From Acanthosepion pharaonis (lineage: Eukaryota; Mollusca; Cephalopoda; Sepiida; Sepiidae), in assembly GCA_903632075.3 (NCBI GenBank), contig CAHIKZ030000126.1:79501-143500 (forward strand): DNA of 64,000 bases, in the 5' to 3' direction. Shown piece by piece: positions 36,030 through 48,510 of this stretch. The position numbers were made by a program, and so were the translations under genes. The notes beneath the pieces are model-generated. The model was not told the origin of the DNA and did no database searches. It saw only the letters and a list, made by a program, of their open reading frames with translations. Each line of letters begins with the position of its first letter. Within the stretch, counting starts at the first letter, position 1.

Positions 36030-36290
36030 CCACTTCCTTTAAATTTGGGTGAGCTGAGGAAAAAGATGGAAAGAAATTTGCAAGCCTATGCAAAATTTTC
36101 TTTGGACCAATGAAAACCTTACATTCACAGAGATTGGCCAGCAAGCTGAGAAAAGATGGAAATAAATTTGTGAGCCTATGTGAAATTGCTTTTGAACCAA
36201 TGAAAACCTTGTCTTCACAGAAATTAGTCATTGAGCCAAGAAAAAGAAAGGAAAGAAAATAACAAGCCTATGCAAAATCCTTTTTGATAT
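36030..36290. repeat. three tandem units of about 90 bp
   Basis: The unit contains agatggaaa(g/t)aaatttg, (g/a)agcctatg(c/t)(a/g)aaat and accaatgaaaacctt. The gcctatg landmarks fall at 36084, 36174 and 36266. Confidence 0.75.
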
Positions 36291-36299
36291 AAAATGAGG

Positions 36300-39030
36300 A
36301 AAAAATATAATACCTACCATCTACCACTGGTGACTAAGGTGTTCACACAGTCCTGCATTGGCACTAAAACATACATACTTCCTTCATCCATTAAACAAGT
36401 GACTACTACTTCTGAATTCATACATACATATCCATATGTATATATATTCTCCCAGACTCTCTCTCTCTCTCGTGTGCACAAAGACTTTAGATTTGAACTC
36501 TTGAACCTCCAACTTAAAACTATCCTTCTGTATATATATAAAAATTTATCTTGCATATATATTAACTCTCTTTGCATTTTCTTTCAATCCTTACAAAAGG
36601 CCATGTTATAAAAAAATTATTTTTACTACATTTAAAATGTTAGCCTTGAATAAATGTTTAATCATCTAGGTTGATTTTTAGGACATGTTCTTTTGAGAGG
36701 TCAGACAGTGTAAAAAATTGTTATACTTGTCTATCTTTTTCAGCTCAGCAGTTAAAACCCACCAAATTTGTGAATGATCCATTTCTAGTTTATGGAAAAT
36801 TAATTTTTTTTATATACTGACCAATAAGAGTTATGATGTCAAGCCCTTGTAAGGACTTGAATGCAGGCCTTGTGAGCCTATTTTATGGAATAAATAGAGT
36901 AGATGAGAGAGAAGATATTTTGTCAGCAAGGGGACATGGCAATTCAACATCAAGGAGCAGAAGGCATTTGACATCAAGAAGAGAACATTAAGAAGGCACT
37001 AGTTATCATCAGCCAGCTGCAGAGAGCCAAGAAGATCCCAAATTAAAATATTCCTGTGGTTGGACAACAAAGAATACAAATAAATTTTCCAAAGCACAAA
37101 TTGTGAATTTAAAAGGGACTTTTCTAAAATTACTATATGTTCCACAGACGCTCATGGGTCAAGTAAAAGTAGATGTTTTTGTTTTTTCTGAACGATGGTT
37201 GTACCTTTGTTTTACTACAGCCTTCTTGAATTCTTTTCTCTTTTTGTCATTGAATCTTTGTCTTTTCAAAACTGTAATTTTTTCCATTTTTTGATGGTAA
37301 TCATTTTCATCAGAAATTTGCTATCATGCCTTAATAGGTGCACGAAAGGAAATTTTTGTGCAAACTTTGTATTTGTACCTTTTTCGTACTTGTGTAATAA
37401 ATATTTTCCCTTCAAAACTTTATGCAGTGGTTGAGTCTTATTTTGTAATTTTGCACATATTACTTGCTATTCCTACTAAGTTTTTGTATTTGGTACAAGA
37501 TCTTAGGAAATAACTTTTTATAATATAGATCTATGGTGGGAATGGATGTTGTCATAAGATAACCTTTACCGCTCACCAACAGTAAACTTGTATACCAGTA
37601 CCACAAGTAAAAACGCATAAACCTAATAATCATTCCACATATAGATATACATAGATAAATTTTTATCCTCTTTTGCAAATTGCACTAAGAAAACAGAATA
37701 CTGAGGGCATTTTATAAGTTGACATTTTAAACAAGAACAAGATTTCCTTATTACAAAAATGTTTTGAGAAAATTTGCTAAAAACCTAGTGAAAAGGTGCC
37801 ATTGAAAACTTCATCAGAGAATGCTTTTCCACCATAATGATACCTCTGCTCATTCCCCCTCATCAGACAAGGGCAATACTGCAAACATTTCCATGGGAAA
37901 TCATTAGGTATCTAACTTACTGTCCTAATTAAGCACCTTCTGGCTTTCTCTTATTTCTTAACTTTAAAAAATATTGAAAGGTATCTATTTTGAGACTATC
38001 AATGATGTAAAATGGCTACTTTGACATGGTTATTACCCTGCCATCACCTTTTACAGAAATGTTTTCATATTGATGGAGCTTATATGGAAAAATAAAGTTA
38101 ATACTTAAAAATGTTTGCTTTTATTTCCATTTTTCTACAAACATTTTGAATGCCTCTTATACCATATCTTGGCATTGAATAGATTTGGCCTTACAACATT
38201 GCTCTCAACAAATGCCATAAGGAAAAATGCATAAGCCAAATGATATTGCACAGATATACATTTTTTGATCAGCTCCTTCAATTTCCCAATAGGAAAATAG
38301 GCTTTAAGCACAGTATAACCTTTCAAGAAATATGGGAGCTAAAAATATGTTATTGTTAAAAATCATATGTCAATATCTAAGAAGGTAAAGTTTAGTTTGG
38401 AGTTGTAATCTTTTTAACTAACTTTTACCAAGCTTTGATTCTTTGGACTTCAATATGTTCGTTTTTTTCTTGTGTCAATTTTTTTCAGTCAAGTACAGTA
38501 TTTCATTACTTATAATGCTGTTGGATAACTGAATGAGAATTACTCCTAAAAAGAAAAAATGGAAAACAAGGAGATAAGAGAGCAAAAGAAGAGGAAGCAG
38601 ATTTCAAAGGAGGATTTAAAAACTTTTATCCTTTGCTTTACTTTTAGAGGTGCTAACAGAAAAAACAAGATTATTGCTCAAAGTAAAATTTGCAAAAAAA
38701 TAAACATTTATTAATAAGACAAAAATATTTTTTGCAATATACAAATTGTACAAATTACAATATAGTCATTAACAGTTAATAGTTCTTACAAAATACAAAT
38801 CTGTTTTCTCTCAGAAAACAACAGTTCATGTAAAACAAATGTTTTTCTTAACTAAATTTTATTTTAGAGCAACAATTCATATAAATCAATTTCTTTGCAA
38901 TAAAAGAAATTTACTTACTTCAAAAAATTCACAATTCAAAATGTCAAAGGTTGAAAGTTGAAGTACATGAGAAAAGGTGACCTACCTTAGCCAAAGCTGA
39001 TTCTTTAGGGTACTTTAGATGAAATATCTA
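36300..39030. other. intergenic, no recognised gene
   Basis: A moderately GC-richer block at 36830-37030 (gaataaatagagtagatgag and following) could be an old LTR-like repeat but has no defining ends. The remainder is A/T-rich. Confidence 0.45.
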
Positions 39031-39041
39031 GGGTTTCAGAA

Positions 39042-39510
39042 CAGGTGTTCTCAAATATGAGATAAACTCTTGCCATTTTAGAAAAGACATTCGAATGAGA
39101 TAAACTCATAAGTTTAGAAAAGTCATTCATACATAAAATTTAAAAGATTCTTCTTCTTCAAAAACAGTAGTAGAGGTAGTAGCCTTTTATCACAGGTCAC
39201 AGATTTTTTCTCACTTAGGTGGGTGAATCCATTCTGCTGGATGACAATCTTTACATGCTAGGAATGGTCAAGCCATTCAGTAACAGCAGTAGCAGAATCA
39301 TCAGCAGCAGATTTTACACTCCTGAGAAGGTCCATTCCTTTCCTCCCAAATCACAACTTTCTTGCCTGGGTGTAGTATATTCCTTTATCACTTTGCAGTC
39401 AAAATTTTCTCTCTTATATAGCAAACAAATAACTCCAACCAGACCAAAGTGCAAGTCCTTAGGGGGCATATACCTTTTATCCCTATTGGTTAAAAACTTG
39501 AGAATCACTA
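39042..39510. mobile_element. possible hAT-type MITE
   Basis: The left end caggtgttctcaaat and the right end (reverse complement agtgattctcaagtttttaa) resemble the CAG(G/T)GGTTCTCAAA-type terminal repeats of hAT elements and face each other 470 bases apart. The interior is non-coding, with an AGC-rich patch. I see no matching 8-bp target duplication. A hAT transposase relic begins about 450 bases further right. Confidence 0.35.
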
Positions 39511-39959
39511 TATAATCAAATCACACCCATTTGCAATTTAAATTTGACTGATTTAAAAACATCAAAGCCAAGCCTGATGTTGTAAATTTTTGCCACAAAA
39601 TGTTTAAACTATCTGGCTCCAATTTGGCATTTTTTATAAACTGTCTGACTTCATTTTGGCAGGTTTTTATAGCATCAATTTGGAGCCTCCCTGTCTTCAA
39701 ATTTTTACACATCAATTTTTATCCATGTATTTTATTTTTATAAACTGTCTGGCTTCTTTTTGGCAGTTTCTTTGAATAAAAACTGTTTTAGTAACAGTCT
39801 CATGACCAAAATTAATGGGTGTGCTACTTCAGAAAAATTTTAGCCATTGTTTTAATATTTAATATAATCAAACAAACACATAAAAAGAAAATTTATACAT
39901 AAGCTTGATAAAATCCTAAACGAAAAAATATTTTTTGCTTATAAATTGTTAGAGTTCAA

Positions 39960-40840
39960 GCTTGATCCATTTCATTTAAAAATAAAATCCATTCTTCTTG
40001 TTTTACTTTGATCAAAAAGGTTAATAATTTTCTCCTTGAGAAAATTTTTCTCCATTGAAAGCATTGCAAATGCATTTAGTTTTTTCAGGATTTATAGTGC
40101 TCCCGAGAAAAGTTATTATTTTTTTCAGTGTTGAAAAGCAATGTTCTGGCTCTGATGTAATCATTGGAATTGTCTAAAGGATTTTTAGCAGTTTTGTATT
40201 TTCACTAAGAACACCATCTAGATTATTTTCCATGATAAATTTCAGTGGCTGAATTAATTTGCAATATTCATCCATATTTAACCTACAATGGAATACAGTT
40301 CAGTTTCAAGCTTTTCTTTGTCAATCATGCGATATGCTTCAGTGGTCAGTACTGTCTCTTCTGTAGGCAGTTCATTCTTAAAACTGGTGAAACTTTTCTT
40401 ATTGAACAATTTAGCAGCTACTAAGTGTTTAGTGCAAGAATATCTGTCCATTATATCAACACATATGCAGTCACATGCTTCCTTTGCTTCTACCATGAGA
40501 ATCTTTGAAGGATTCTCACATTACTTCAAGTTTCTTATTTCTAAAATAGCAGTTTTGAAATATGTTATTGAGTTTAAACACATTAATTTCTTGAGGTTGC
40601 ATTTGGTTGTAAATTATTTCAACATGAGGCCTAATCTGATGAAAAAGCTCCAACCAAAACATGAAATTATCATCATACAGGTATTGTAAAATTCCTGTTG
40701 CTTCTGCAATGGCTTCATTTGCATTTGACGTTGACTGAATTTCAGTAAGGCAGCTTTTAAAAGGTTGCAAATTTTCATGAACTCTGTTCATGGGTTTTAT
40801 ATGTTAACATTCCACCTTGTAGAGGATGCTTCTTGAGAGT
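39960..40840 (-). pseudogene. hAT-family transposase relic, C-terminal half with dimerisation domain
   Basis: On the minus strand the translation gives SSTRWN (near 40820), then HENLQPFKSCLTEIQST, ILQYLYDDNFMFWLELFHQI, VEIIYNQMQPQEIN and KHLVAAKLFNK. After frameshifts, TIPMITSEPEHCFSTLKKI (near 40130-40185) follows. That last block is the hAT C-terminal dimerisation motif (TIP..S..(A/P)ER(C/S)FS.LK). The whole resembles the DUF4371/hATC proteins of the ZMYM, KIAA1586 and THAP0 type. Stops and shifts show it is dead. The N-terminal part lies at 41960-42640, beyond a 1.1-kb block of other repeats. Confidence 0.75.
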
Positions 40841-40849
40841 GGATACACA

Positions 40850-40900
40850 TTATGGTGACCTGAAGAAGAATGTTGAAATAGCCAAAATGTTAAAGAAAAA
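40850..40900 (+). repeat. fragment of the family A SINE arm motif
   Basis: The segment gacctgaagaagaatgttga then atagccaaaatgtt echoes the ccacctgaagaaggc...agccaaaa(t/c)(g/a)tt motif in the palindromes at 45.1 and 62.4 kb. It is a short match and could be coincidental. Confidence 0.3.
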
Positions 40901-41399
40901 TATATCTGTGCTAACACTTTTTGTCCATTTCTTTGAAGGATTATGTCTAATTGTTCAAAATACTGTTGCGGAATTTGAGCTAATTGGATGTATCAGAAGG
41001 TGTAATTGTGTGAAGGCTTAAAAATATGCATGTTCATTAAACATTCAACCACAACAAATAAAATAAACAAACATTTGAAGGCAATTCAATTTGAAGAAAT
41101 CAAAGAGAAACAATGTAGTTATAGATTTTAACAAATAACATGCATTTATATACGTTTGATATACACAAAGGAATTTTAAGATTGCTTGTTCAATGTGATG
41201 AGATAAATTTGTAAGGAATGACCATGTAGTGATTTGGTGTATGGAAGCTTGTGATTAAGGTTTGTCTATGAAATTAAAACAGTTTGTTTTCTGCAAGGGG
41301 AAATGTCATTTGTGTGGGTTCAGATATTAGTGTGTATGTGTGCGACAATTGTAAATATTGTTTAAAGTCATAAGAAGTTATGTGCCTTTGACTGATATG

Positions 41400-41805
41400 G
41401 TGTAAGTTGACTAAATACAATTACTACTTTGGTAGTGATAATGTCACTTTTTCTAGTAAATTGTAAATTGGGTCAATTCACATGGTAAGACTTTCTGAAA
41501 TGTGTTAAGCTGCTGAGAGAGAGAGTGGCAGTTGTTGAGTCAGTGTGCTGGCACACGTGGAGTTTGTTGACATCTCTCAAAGTCTTAGTTACTGACTAGT
41601 ATGCTGAGGTTTATTAAATGTACAATTGCTATGTCAGTGGTAATGTCACTTTTTTAGTCAGTTGTAATTTAAGTATCTTCATGTGGCAATAGCTGTGTGG
41701 ATTGCATTGAGCTGCTGAGAGAGAGTGGTTGTTGCTGAGTCAGTATGTTGGCACGCATGGAGTTTGTTGGCATCTCCCACAACCTGGTTAGTGACTGCCT
41801 GAATC
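41400..41805. repeat. tandem pair of a 202-bp unit interrupting the hAT relic
   Basis: Shared blocks are gtaatgtcactttttctagt, gctgctgagagagag, ttg(t/c)tgagtcagt(g/a)tg(c/t)tggcac, tggagtttgttg(a/g)catctc and ttagt(t/g)actg. The gctgctgag landmarks lie 202 bases apart. The pair lies between the two halves of the hAT relic. Confidence 0.75.
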
Positions 41806-41959
41806 AAGTGAAGCGATCCTATTTATTGACTTTTGAGTTTCAATCCGGCTTCAGACAGGTGAGCAGGAAAACAGATTTGTTGCAACTTACTACATTTTTG
41901 GGGTCTTTTTAACCAATGAGAAGTCAAGTTTGAAAAAGTGAAGTGATGATTGGTTAAAG

Positions 41960-42640
41960 TTGATTTGGGGGAAGAGTGCATTTTCCCTCAGGGGTGACAG
42001 GCAAATATGGAGGATTCCATAATACATTTTGATATGCTATCTGCAGTTTGATTTTCTGGAATAAAGATGACCCAAAAATGCTCAAATATTTCTTCATTCA
42101 ACACATACCATAGAACAATGACCATTTGAGTGTGTTCCAAAACATCTGTTGTGTCATCAGCCATTCAAACAAAGCTTCTCTATTTTCTATCCGTATCTCC
42201 TCATGGTATATTTGTAACAATCAAGTATCTCATTCCGAATGGTCTTAGAAACACCTTTGAAAACAGTACTGTTTTCTAAGTGATTCTTCAAATCTGCATC
42301 TAATTTAGATGCAAAATTTATTATTAATCCCCCTATATACACCTGGATTTACTGAATCATCTTTTTCATCATGTCCATGTAAGGGAGTTTCAAGGTTTCC
42401 ACAAAATAAAAAACAGTCTATAATTTTGGATAAAATTTCACAATTCTTTCTAACCTTCATGTTATGCTCATTACCTCACTAAGTTTCTCCTTAATATTTA
42501 CATTTTCCAAAAAGCAACAGTGAAACCACATTTTCAATATGCTTCATTGATTCTCATGTTATTTCTTTCATTTTGTTAATATTTCTAAAACTGTCTTTTG
42601 TCCATGTTGCATCCCAGCAAACATGGGAAACAAAACAATG
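41960..42640 (-). pseudogene. hAT-family transposase relic, N-terminal DUF4371 half
   Basis: On the minus strand, in shifting frames, the following appear: RKNCEILSKIIDCFLFCGNL, ETPLHGHDEKDDSVNPGVYR (about 42335-42400), a NHLENSTVFKGVSKTIRNEI-like block, and segments around ILRYVLNEEIFE and PENQTADSI. The GHDE.DDS..PG box is characteristic of DUF4371 hAT-derived proteins. Together with the 39960-40840 half it would make one transposase copy with its middle lost. Confidence 0.7.
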
Positions 42641-42649
42641 CTTTTTTCA

Positions 42650-44350
42650 CTTGACAGTTTCAGGGCCAATTTTTACATTAGTACCATTCAGAATTAAAGC
42701 TATGAATATAACTCTTGTTGTTGCTTAATCCTGACAGAGATATTTGAATATCAGATGTTGAACAGCCTTTTTTCTTAACTATAAATTTCGCATGGAGAGA
42801 CAACTATAAAAACAAGCTGTTAAAGTTCACTTACTATCATTGAATTTATTTCTTGGGGATTCAAGGAGGTCCTGGTTAATGTTGTATCTTTAAAGAGGTT
42901 ACAAACAGACAAAGGTGGTACTCAAGTGAAGGAACAGTAACACATGCATAGATGAAGGAAGAGAGTGTAGTGGATGTAGGAAAGCTGCTTGAATATTTAA
43001 GATTGTGCTGCAAATAAAATATGCAATATCCACAAACATAAATTATAAATGTCTAAAAGTTGTCTGCCTTTGATTAAAAAGGTTGAATTTAACTTAGACA
43101 AAAGTTTTTTCTATGAAAGATATTGAGTGAAAAAGTTTTTTATGTAAATTTTTCTAATCTCTCATAAAGGAAGTTTGTTTCTTTGGCAGCACATAATTCC
43201 CATGTGTATCTTTCACATATGTGAATCTCAAATGCAACGAAAATTTGTTTACTGTTTCTATTTATAGTTTTCTTAACAATGAAATCGGCTCCATGGGGCT
43301 TGATAGCTGTTGCGAATTTTTCTGAGAAATGCGTGGGCAAATGTTGTATTTTTTATTTTTTAGCCAATAGGATTTCTTGAAACATTTAAATTAGGGATGA
43401 ATTTGAGAAAGATTTTTTTATGTTGGTTGAGCCTATTTTTGCATAAATTTTGACTGTTTTGTTATGGAAATTTCTCGCAGCTTATTTTTTATTTAACAAC
43501 CAATGAAATTCAAAAAAATGTTTGAAATTGAAATGAGGGTTACTAAAAGAGGTTTATTGTAAAAGAGAATACACTACTGAAAGACAGGGAATTGGGTAGC
43601 AGGCTAGTAATTCCTGAAGTAAACCTCCAGGTATATCCTGTGCTCACTATATATATCTACTGATATAGTCAGTCCATATAGGCGATAGGAAGAGTGGGAC
43701 ATTCCATTACAACAGCTAAATTATAAAAATTTTCTATACAATAAAACAATGGATAAAAACAATGAATTAAATAGAATAACTGGAAGCATGATAGTCCTCT
43801 ATAGTTTATCACATTGAAGAATATGGTACATGGTTTTTAAGCATAATACAAACTGAGTCAAAAATAAACGTTATCTTACACTGGGACAACAGGGTCAGTA
43901 CTGCATGAGGGACAGTGCTCTCTCTAACTAGCATTCAGCTTCTTTCCTCAGACATCTTTATGTGCATACAACAGCTGAAAATGTATTACACAGTTCCCTA
44001 CAAGGATTTTTATAATTTTTCATGAATAAGGGGATGGATACTGACATTAAACTTAAGGACAATGTACTAAAGCATAAAGAGAGAATTAAAGAAAAAAAGG
44101 ACTCATTATATTGAATGTTATCAATAATATCAAGTAAAAATAGGGGGGGTGCTGTAGTTTTGCAGTGCCTATACATGAGCTTCCACTGAACATTTTTATT
44201 TTGTTAATTGAATTGCATGAAAAACTAATTAACAAAATAAGAATGTTCAGTGGTGGCTCATGTATAGTTTTCCCAATAAAAAGAGGTAAATTTCAGATAT
44301 ATTATTTTCCTGGTCACGAAAGCAAAGTTTGAAGGAAATATTAGCAATTT
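42650..44350. other. intergenic, no recognised gene
   Basis: Two opposed copies of a short sequence (aaaatgttcagtgg...ctcatgtata) lie near 44170-44210 and 44230-44270, forming a small inverted repeat. Nothing else is supported. Confidence 0.5.
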
Positions 44351-44360
44351 TTCATACTTT

Positions 44361-45215
44361 AGTATCTGTCTATATTTCTGAGATGAGGTATTATGTACAC
44401 TATTTACATTATTCAGACTATTGTCTTCATCTTTCTCGCCATATTTATTACAACGTTTCAGCCTTTCAGTATTTGTCTATATTTCTGAGATGAGGTATTA
44501 TGTACACTATTTACATTATTCAGACTATTGTCCTCATCTTTGTCATAATATTTATTACAATGTTTCGGCCTTTCAGTATCTGTCTATATTTCTGAGATGA
44601 GGTATTATGTACACTATTTACATTATTCGGACTATTGTCCTCATCTTTCTTGCCATATTTATTACAATGTTTCGGCCTTTCTGTATCTGTCTATATTTCT
44701 GAGATGAGATATTATGTACACTATTTACATTATTTGGACTATTGTCCTCATCTTTGTCACTATATTTATTACAACATTTTGTACACTCCGACCTTCTTCA
44801 GGTGGTTGGAATGTTGAACTGAACCCTTTATTTCGCTCACTGGGGTAGACTGTTCTAGTCCCATGTGCCATGTTTAATGTATATCAGTTATCAGTTATCT
44901 CCTGTTAATTTCCCTCTGAAAGTTCTCCACATGACACAGTGGATAAAGGCATTAGTTAGATCCAAAGAGTGTGAGTTCAATACCCAGTTAAGGCAGTGGA
45001 GAACTTTCAGAGGGAAATTAACAGGAGATAACTGATAACTGACATCCATTAAACATGGCATGTGGAACTAGAACAGTCTACCCCAGTGAGTGAAATAAAG
45101 GGTTCAGTTCGACATTCCAACCACCTGAAGAAGGCTGGAGCGTACAAGAGCCAAAATGTTGTAATAAATATGGCGACAAAGATGAGGACAATAGTCCAAA
45201 TAATCTAAATAATAT
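44361..45215. mobile_element. large family A foldback SINE-like element with four 107-bp leading units
   Basis: Four tandem units start at 44361, 44468, 44575 and 44682 (each about 107 bp, opening agtatctgtctatatttctg). Next comes a left arm running to about 44934 with ttcaggtggttggaatgttg, aaccctttatttcgctcact, gtagactgttctagtc and gttatctcctgttaatttcc. A 65-base centre follows, containing cagtggataaaggcattagt and gagttcaatacccag, which read as a tRNA-like A box and B box. The reverse complement of the left arm then runs from about 44998 to 45212. Flanks (t)tcatacttt at 44351-44360 and ttatacttt at 45216-45224 look like a decayed target duplication. Confidence 0.85.
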
Positions 45216-45299
45216 TTATACTTTCTAGACGTAAGCAAACAAAAAATAACAGTTGCTACCCAAGAATAAAAATCGTGTTACACAGTAATCTTTTGTCTT

Positions 45300-45425
45300 C
45301 TTGATCCCCGTTTTTTATTGTTCTTACCCCTTAATAATGTTTCTCCTCTTCTTATATTATTTCACACTCTGTAACTGCCAGTATCTTAGTGCCATTATTA
45401 CCTTGCTTGGGAAGAAAAAAAAATT
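45300..45425 (+). pseudogene. LINE 3'-tail fragment
   Basis: The pyrimidine-rich stretch ends ctctgtaactgccagtatct, ttaccttgcttggg, then gaag and an A tract. This is the same 3' end signature as at 52.98, 54.48 and 60.37 kb. No coding core is present. Confidence 0.5.
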
Positions 45426-45559
45426 TCTCCTGACTCATTTAGAGTTTTTTATTTAAGGCATTTTGCCAAGTTCATTTGTGTTACTGGGAGTGTCTTATTT
45501 ACTTCACAAAATCCCCCCATGTAGAGATTTTTTGTGTGTGTGTGGGGGGGGTGTTGGTA

Positions 45560-45660
45560 CATCAAAAATATTATTATTAATATTATTAATAATTAATTAT
45601 TAGTATTATTAATATTATATAATAATTAATTATTATAATAATATTATTAGTAGTATTTGC
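45560..45660. repeat. (ATT)n-rich low-complexity tract
   Basis: A mix of att, taa and aat units with no other bases for about 90 positions. Confidence 0.85.
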
Positions 45661-46640
45661 ATAGGGTTTTCCTTTCTTTCAATAAACTTTTTCTTTAACT
45701 GATTCCAATGCCTTTTGTGTTCCCATTTTTTTCTTTTCACCATATTTATCATTTTTCTAATTTATAACCTTATCATGCTCTCTTCCCATATTTCTTTTCC
45801 ATTTTTATATACTCTGAAAAACACTTTTTCAACAATTTGGTGTCCCTTTTTACTGTGATTTCTTCTGATACAAAAGCATCGATGCTGGCTTTAACCCAAG
45901 ATGAAAACTCTGTGGCACAATTCTCAATAGGAAGTTTAAGAATATCAGTTCAAGGGGCATCTTGAAGAAAGTCATGAAAGTATATATTTATTTTTAATAT
46001 GATCCAATTTATGATTACTTTATTATGATTACATTTTTAAAATTTTTGTTAGATGCTGTCTATGTTGTTTAATATTAAAACTTGGCTATAATCTGCCAAT
46101 AACAAACTTTTTACTTTCTCCAAACACAAGATGATCTTTTACACAGTGCAGAAATCATATTGTTTATTTCTCATTTTGTTTGTCCTTTATTTAGGTTAGC
46201 TTTTTTTTACGTTGGTCACCATTTTGACCACTTTTGGTAGCCCTTAGCACAAGAAAATCAACAATTAAAAGGCAATGTCTGGCAAAGGTGTTAAGTAGTT
46301 ACTTGTCAAGTCCAATGGTGAAACTTCTGTAGTATATTAACTGAAGTGTATGGAGTAGGTTATTTGAAGTCTGGATGGTATACATGCAGCAATTTCCTAA
46401 ACCAGGTGAGTTAGATTGACAGGAAAGCTGGAAGCAGGGACCAACATGTAGCCAGAATTTCAGGGCTGTTGTAAGCAGGTATATTAATGCCAATCAACCA
46501 GATGAGTTAGGTTGAGATAGAGATGCCATAAGTAGGTATCAGTGTGTAGCTGGAAGTTCAAAGCTGTTGTGAGTAGGTCCATTAACACAGACCAACCGAG
46601 TTAGGTTGAGATAGTAATGCTGGAAGTAGGGAATGTCAGA
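45661..46640. other. intergenic, no recognised gene
   Basis: Just left of the 48-bp array, diverged relatives of its unit (gttaggttgagatag, aagtagg) suggest the array decays leftward to about 46380. Confidence 0.45.
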
Positions 46641-46647
46641 AGATAAC

Positions 46648-46890
46648 AGTTTGTGGTAGCCAGAAATAATAAAGGCTATGAATGCTAGAAGTAAGAATCT
46701 GTGGTAGCCAGAAATAATAAAGGCTATGAATGCTAGAAGTAAGAATCTGTGGTAGCCAGAAATAATAAAGGCTATGAATGCTAGAAGTAAGAATCTGTGG
46801 TAGCCAGAAGTAATAAAGGCCAGAAATGCTGGAAGATAATGGTCCAAGGTAGCTGGAAGTAATACAGGGTAAGAATGCTGGAAGTAAGAA
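46648..46890. repeat. 48-bp tandem repeat, three to four close units plus degenerate edges
   Basis: The unit aatctgtggtagccagaaat then aataaaggctatgaatgcta and gaagtaag starts at 46696, 46744 and 46792. A diverged unit from 46648 and decayed ones run to about 46890. Because 48 is divisible by three, both minus frames stay open and give a 16-residue repeat such as LLAFIAFIISGYHRF. With no start context or flanking domain, coding is unlikely. Confidence 0.9.
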
Positions 46891-46899
46891 TGGATTGGA

Positions 46900-48235
46900 A
46901 AACCCAACTAGCATCCAGTTGGCAGACAAAAATAAGTGGGCACATAACTCAATACATAACACACAATGACCAGAGGTCTTCATTTATCCTCCTCTTTGTC
47001 CTCCTTTTCTAGTTCCATGAGAAGTCACTAGCTTATATGATAAGGGAGTGTAAACATTAACTGGTCCTGAAAAGTACTAAAAATCTCAAGAAAAATAAAT
47101 TCAGAGGTGCTACAAAATATAAAAAGTATAAAAATGTTCACAAAGAGTTTTTTAACTAGGTTCATAACACTGAAACAACTAAAAAGTCATTACGTTTATT
47201 TACTTATAAATCTAAATGAACTTAAATTGAAGGGAGTGGACAATGCAATGAAGAAAAAGTCAAGGTCATGAAGATATATAACGCCTACTTGTGATCACAT
47301 GAACAGAGTAGTGAAAGGCTATGATAAACCCTTTCAACATGTGTCCAGGTACATTGTTGCAAAATGTAACCTTCTTGTAACTTCCTTTACCATGAGCTCA
47401 CAACAACATTGGAATGTATTCTCATAGCAAACATTATATATATTCATGTTTACAAAGTACTTGCTACCTTCTTTTTACCCATCTATTAGACAAATTGTTT
47501 CAGTTTTATGCTCAAGCCTCCACCTTTCTTATTTATTGTTTGTTCGCATTTTCCTTATTTATATGCATTTATTTCTATTCTCATTTTACCCTTTTGGTTA
47601 TTAATAAACCTGACAATGTACAGAACTTTGTCTTCATCAGGGTTTTAATTGCCTTAAGGTGTTTCTGACTGTTTTTGAGATTATGCACACGTACTACACA
47701 GACAGAACACAAGACTATATCAAGAAGTGACTTTTGCAGAAAAAGCATAATGTCAATTATTGAATCAGACTGTAGTCATGGTAAAATAAAAAGTGTTTTA
47801 TTAACCGATGGTCAAATGAATAAGACTGAATCTTCAAATAATCAATATCTAGCAAACATGAGCAACATTCTAGCAAACATGAGAAATTATTTTTTTCTTT
47901 TGTATTGTGGTCAATGTGTCTGACATGTCACAGTGCAGAAAGGACATTTTGGAAATTTGTAAAGCACTGGAATTTACCTAGTAAAGCAATGAATTTGCTA
48001 TCAGTAATTACTGATCCCTAAAAAGCAACAGGTTTTTTTTTTTAACTTTTATTTTTCTGGAATAGATTTCAGTAGTTTGGATGTGTTTGGTAAAAAAAGG
48101 GGTCACTCTGAATGGATCAATTCATTGAAGGGTTCAAAAATCAGGAAAGGGATCAAAGATTGAATAGATAGCATACTTTTAAACATGTGGCATCAATAAT
48201 ATAGACCTGAGATATAAATATTTTTCTAAAAATGA
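46900..48235. other. intergenic, no recognised gene
   Basis: No motif or repeat of note. Short open frames lack similarity to families I know. Confidence 0.55.
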
Positions 48236-48510
48236 TACATCCCTTCAGAGCATAGATGATCATGACTCTCCACAGCTTCTTTTCCTTTTAATATTTGTGC
48301 ATTTCCATACCTGGAAAGATAGTAAAGTGGTCTGTTGTTGCTTTCTCTACAGTTTTCTTTTTTTTCCATCCTAGATATGTTACCTTACCAAAGCTATGAA
48401 ACCCAGTTTTATTATTTTATCCATAGCTGGGGGAAGAAGAGATAGGCACATGTTTTTCCCAAAGTTATTAATACAAATTAAATACAACAGCCTTATTTAG
48501 AATTTGGACA
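48236..48510 (+). repeat. SINE-like repeat family B, diverged copy
   Basis: The copy has cccttcagagcatagatgat, ctctccacagcttc, agctatgaaacccag, ccatagctgggggaagaaga and tttttcccaaagttatt in that order. This is parallel to the copies at 6.1 and 24.6 kb. No coding content is seen. Confidence 0.5.

Noticed and set aside
35998..36231. 77-codon frame over the 90-bp repeats
   Set aside because: The internal protein repeat simply mirrors the DNA tandem repeat. There is no start context.
44935..44997. Intact tRNA gene in the centre of the foldback element
   Set aside because: A-box-like and B-box-like words are present, but I cannot form a cloverleaf with an acceptor stem. It is a SINE head, not a tRNA.
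46648..46890. CRISPR-like array
   Set aside because: The repeats are contiguous, with no unique spacers, and the genome is clearly metazoan.
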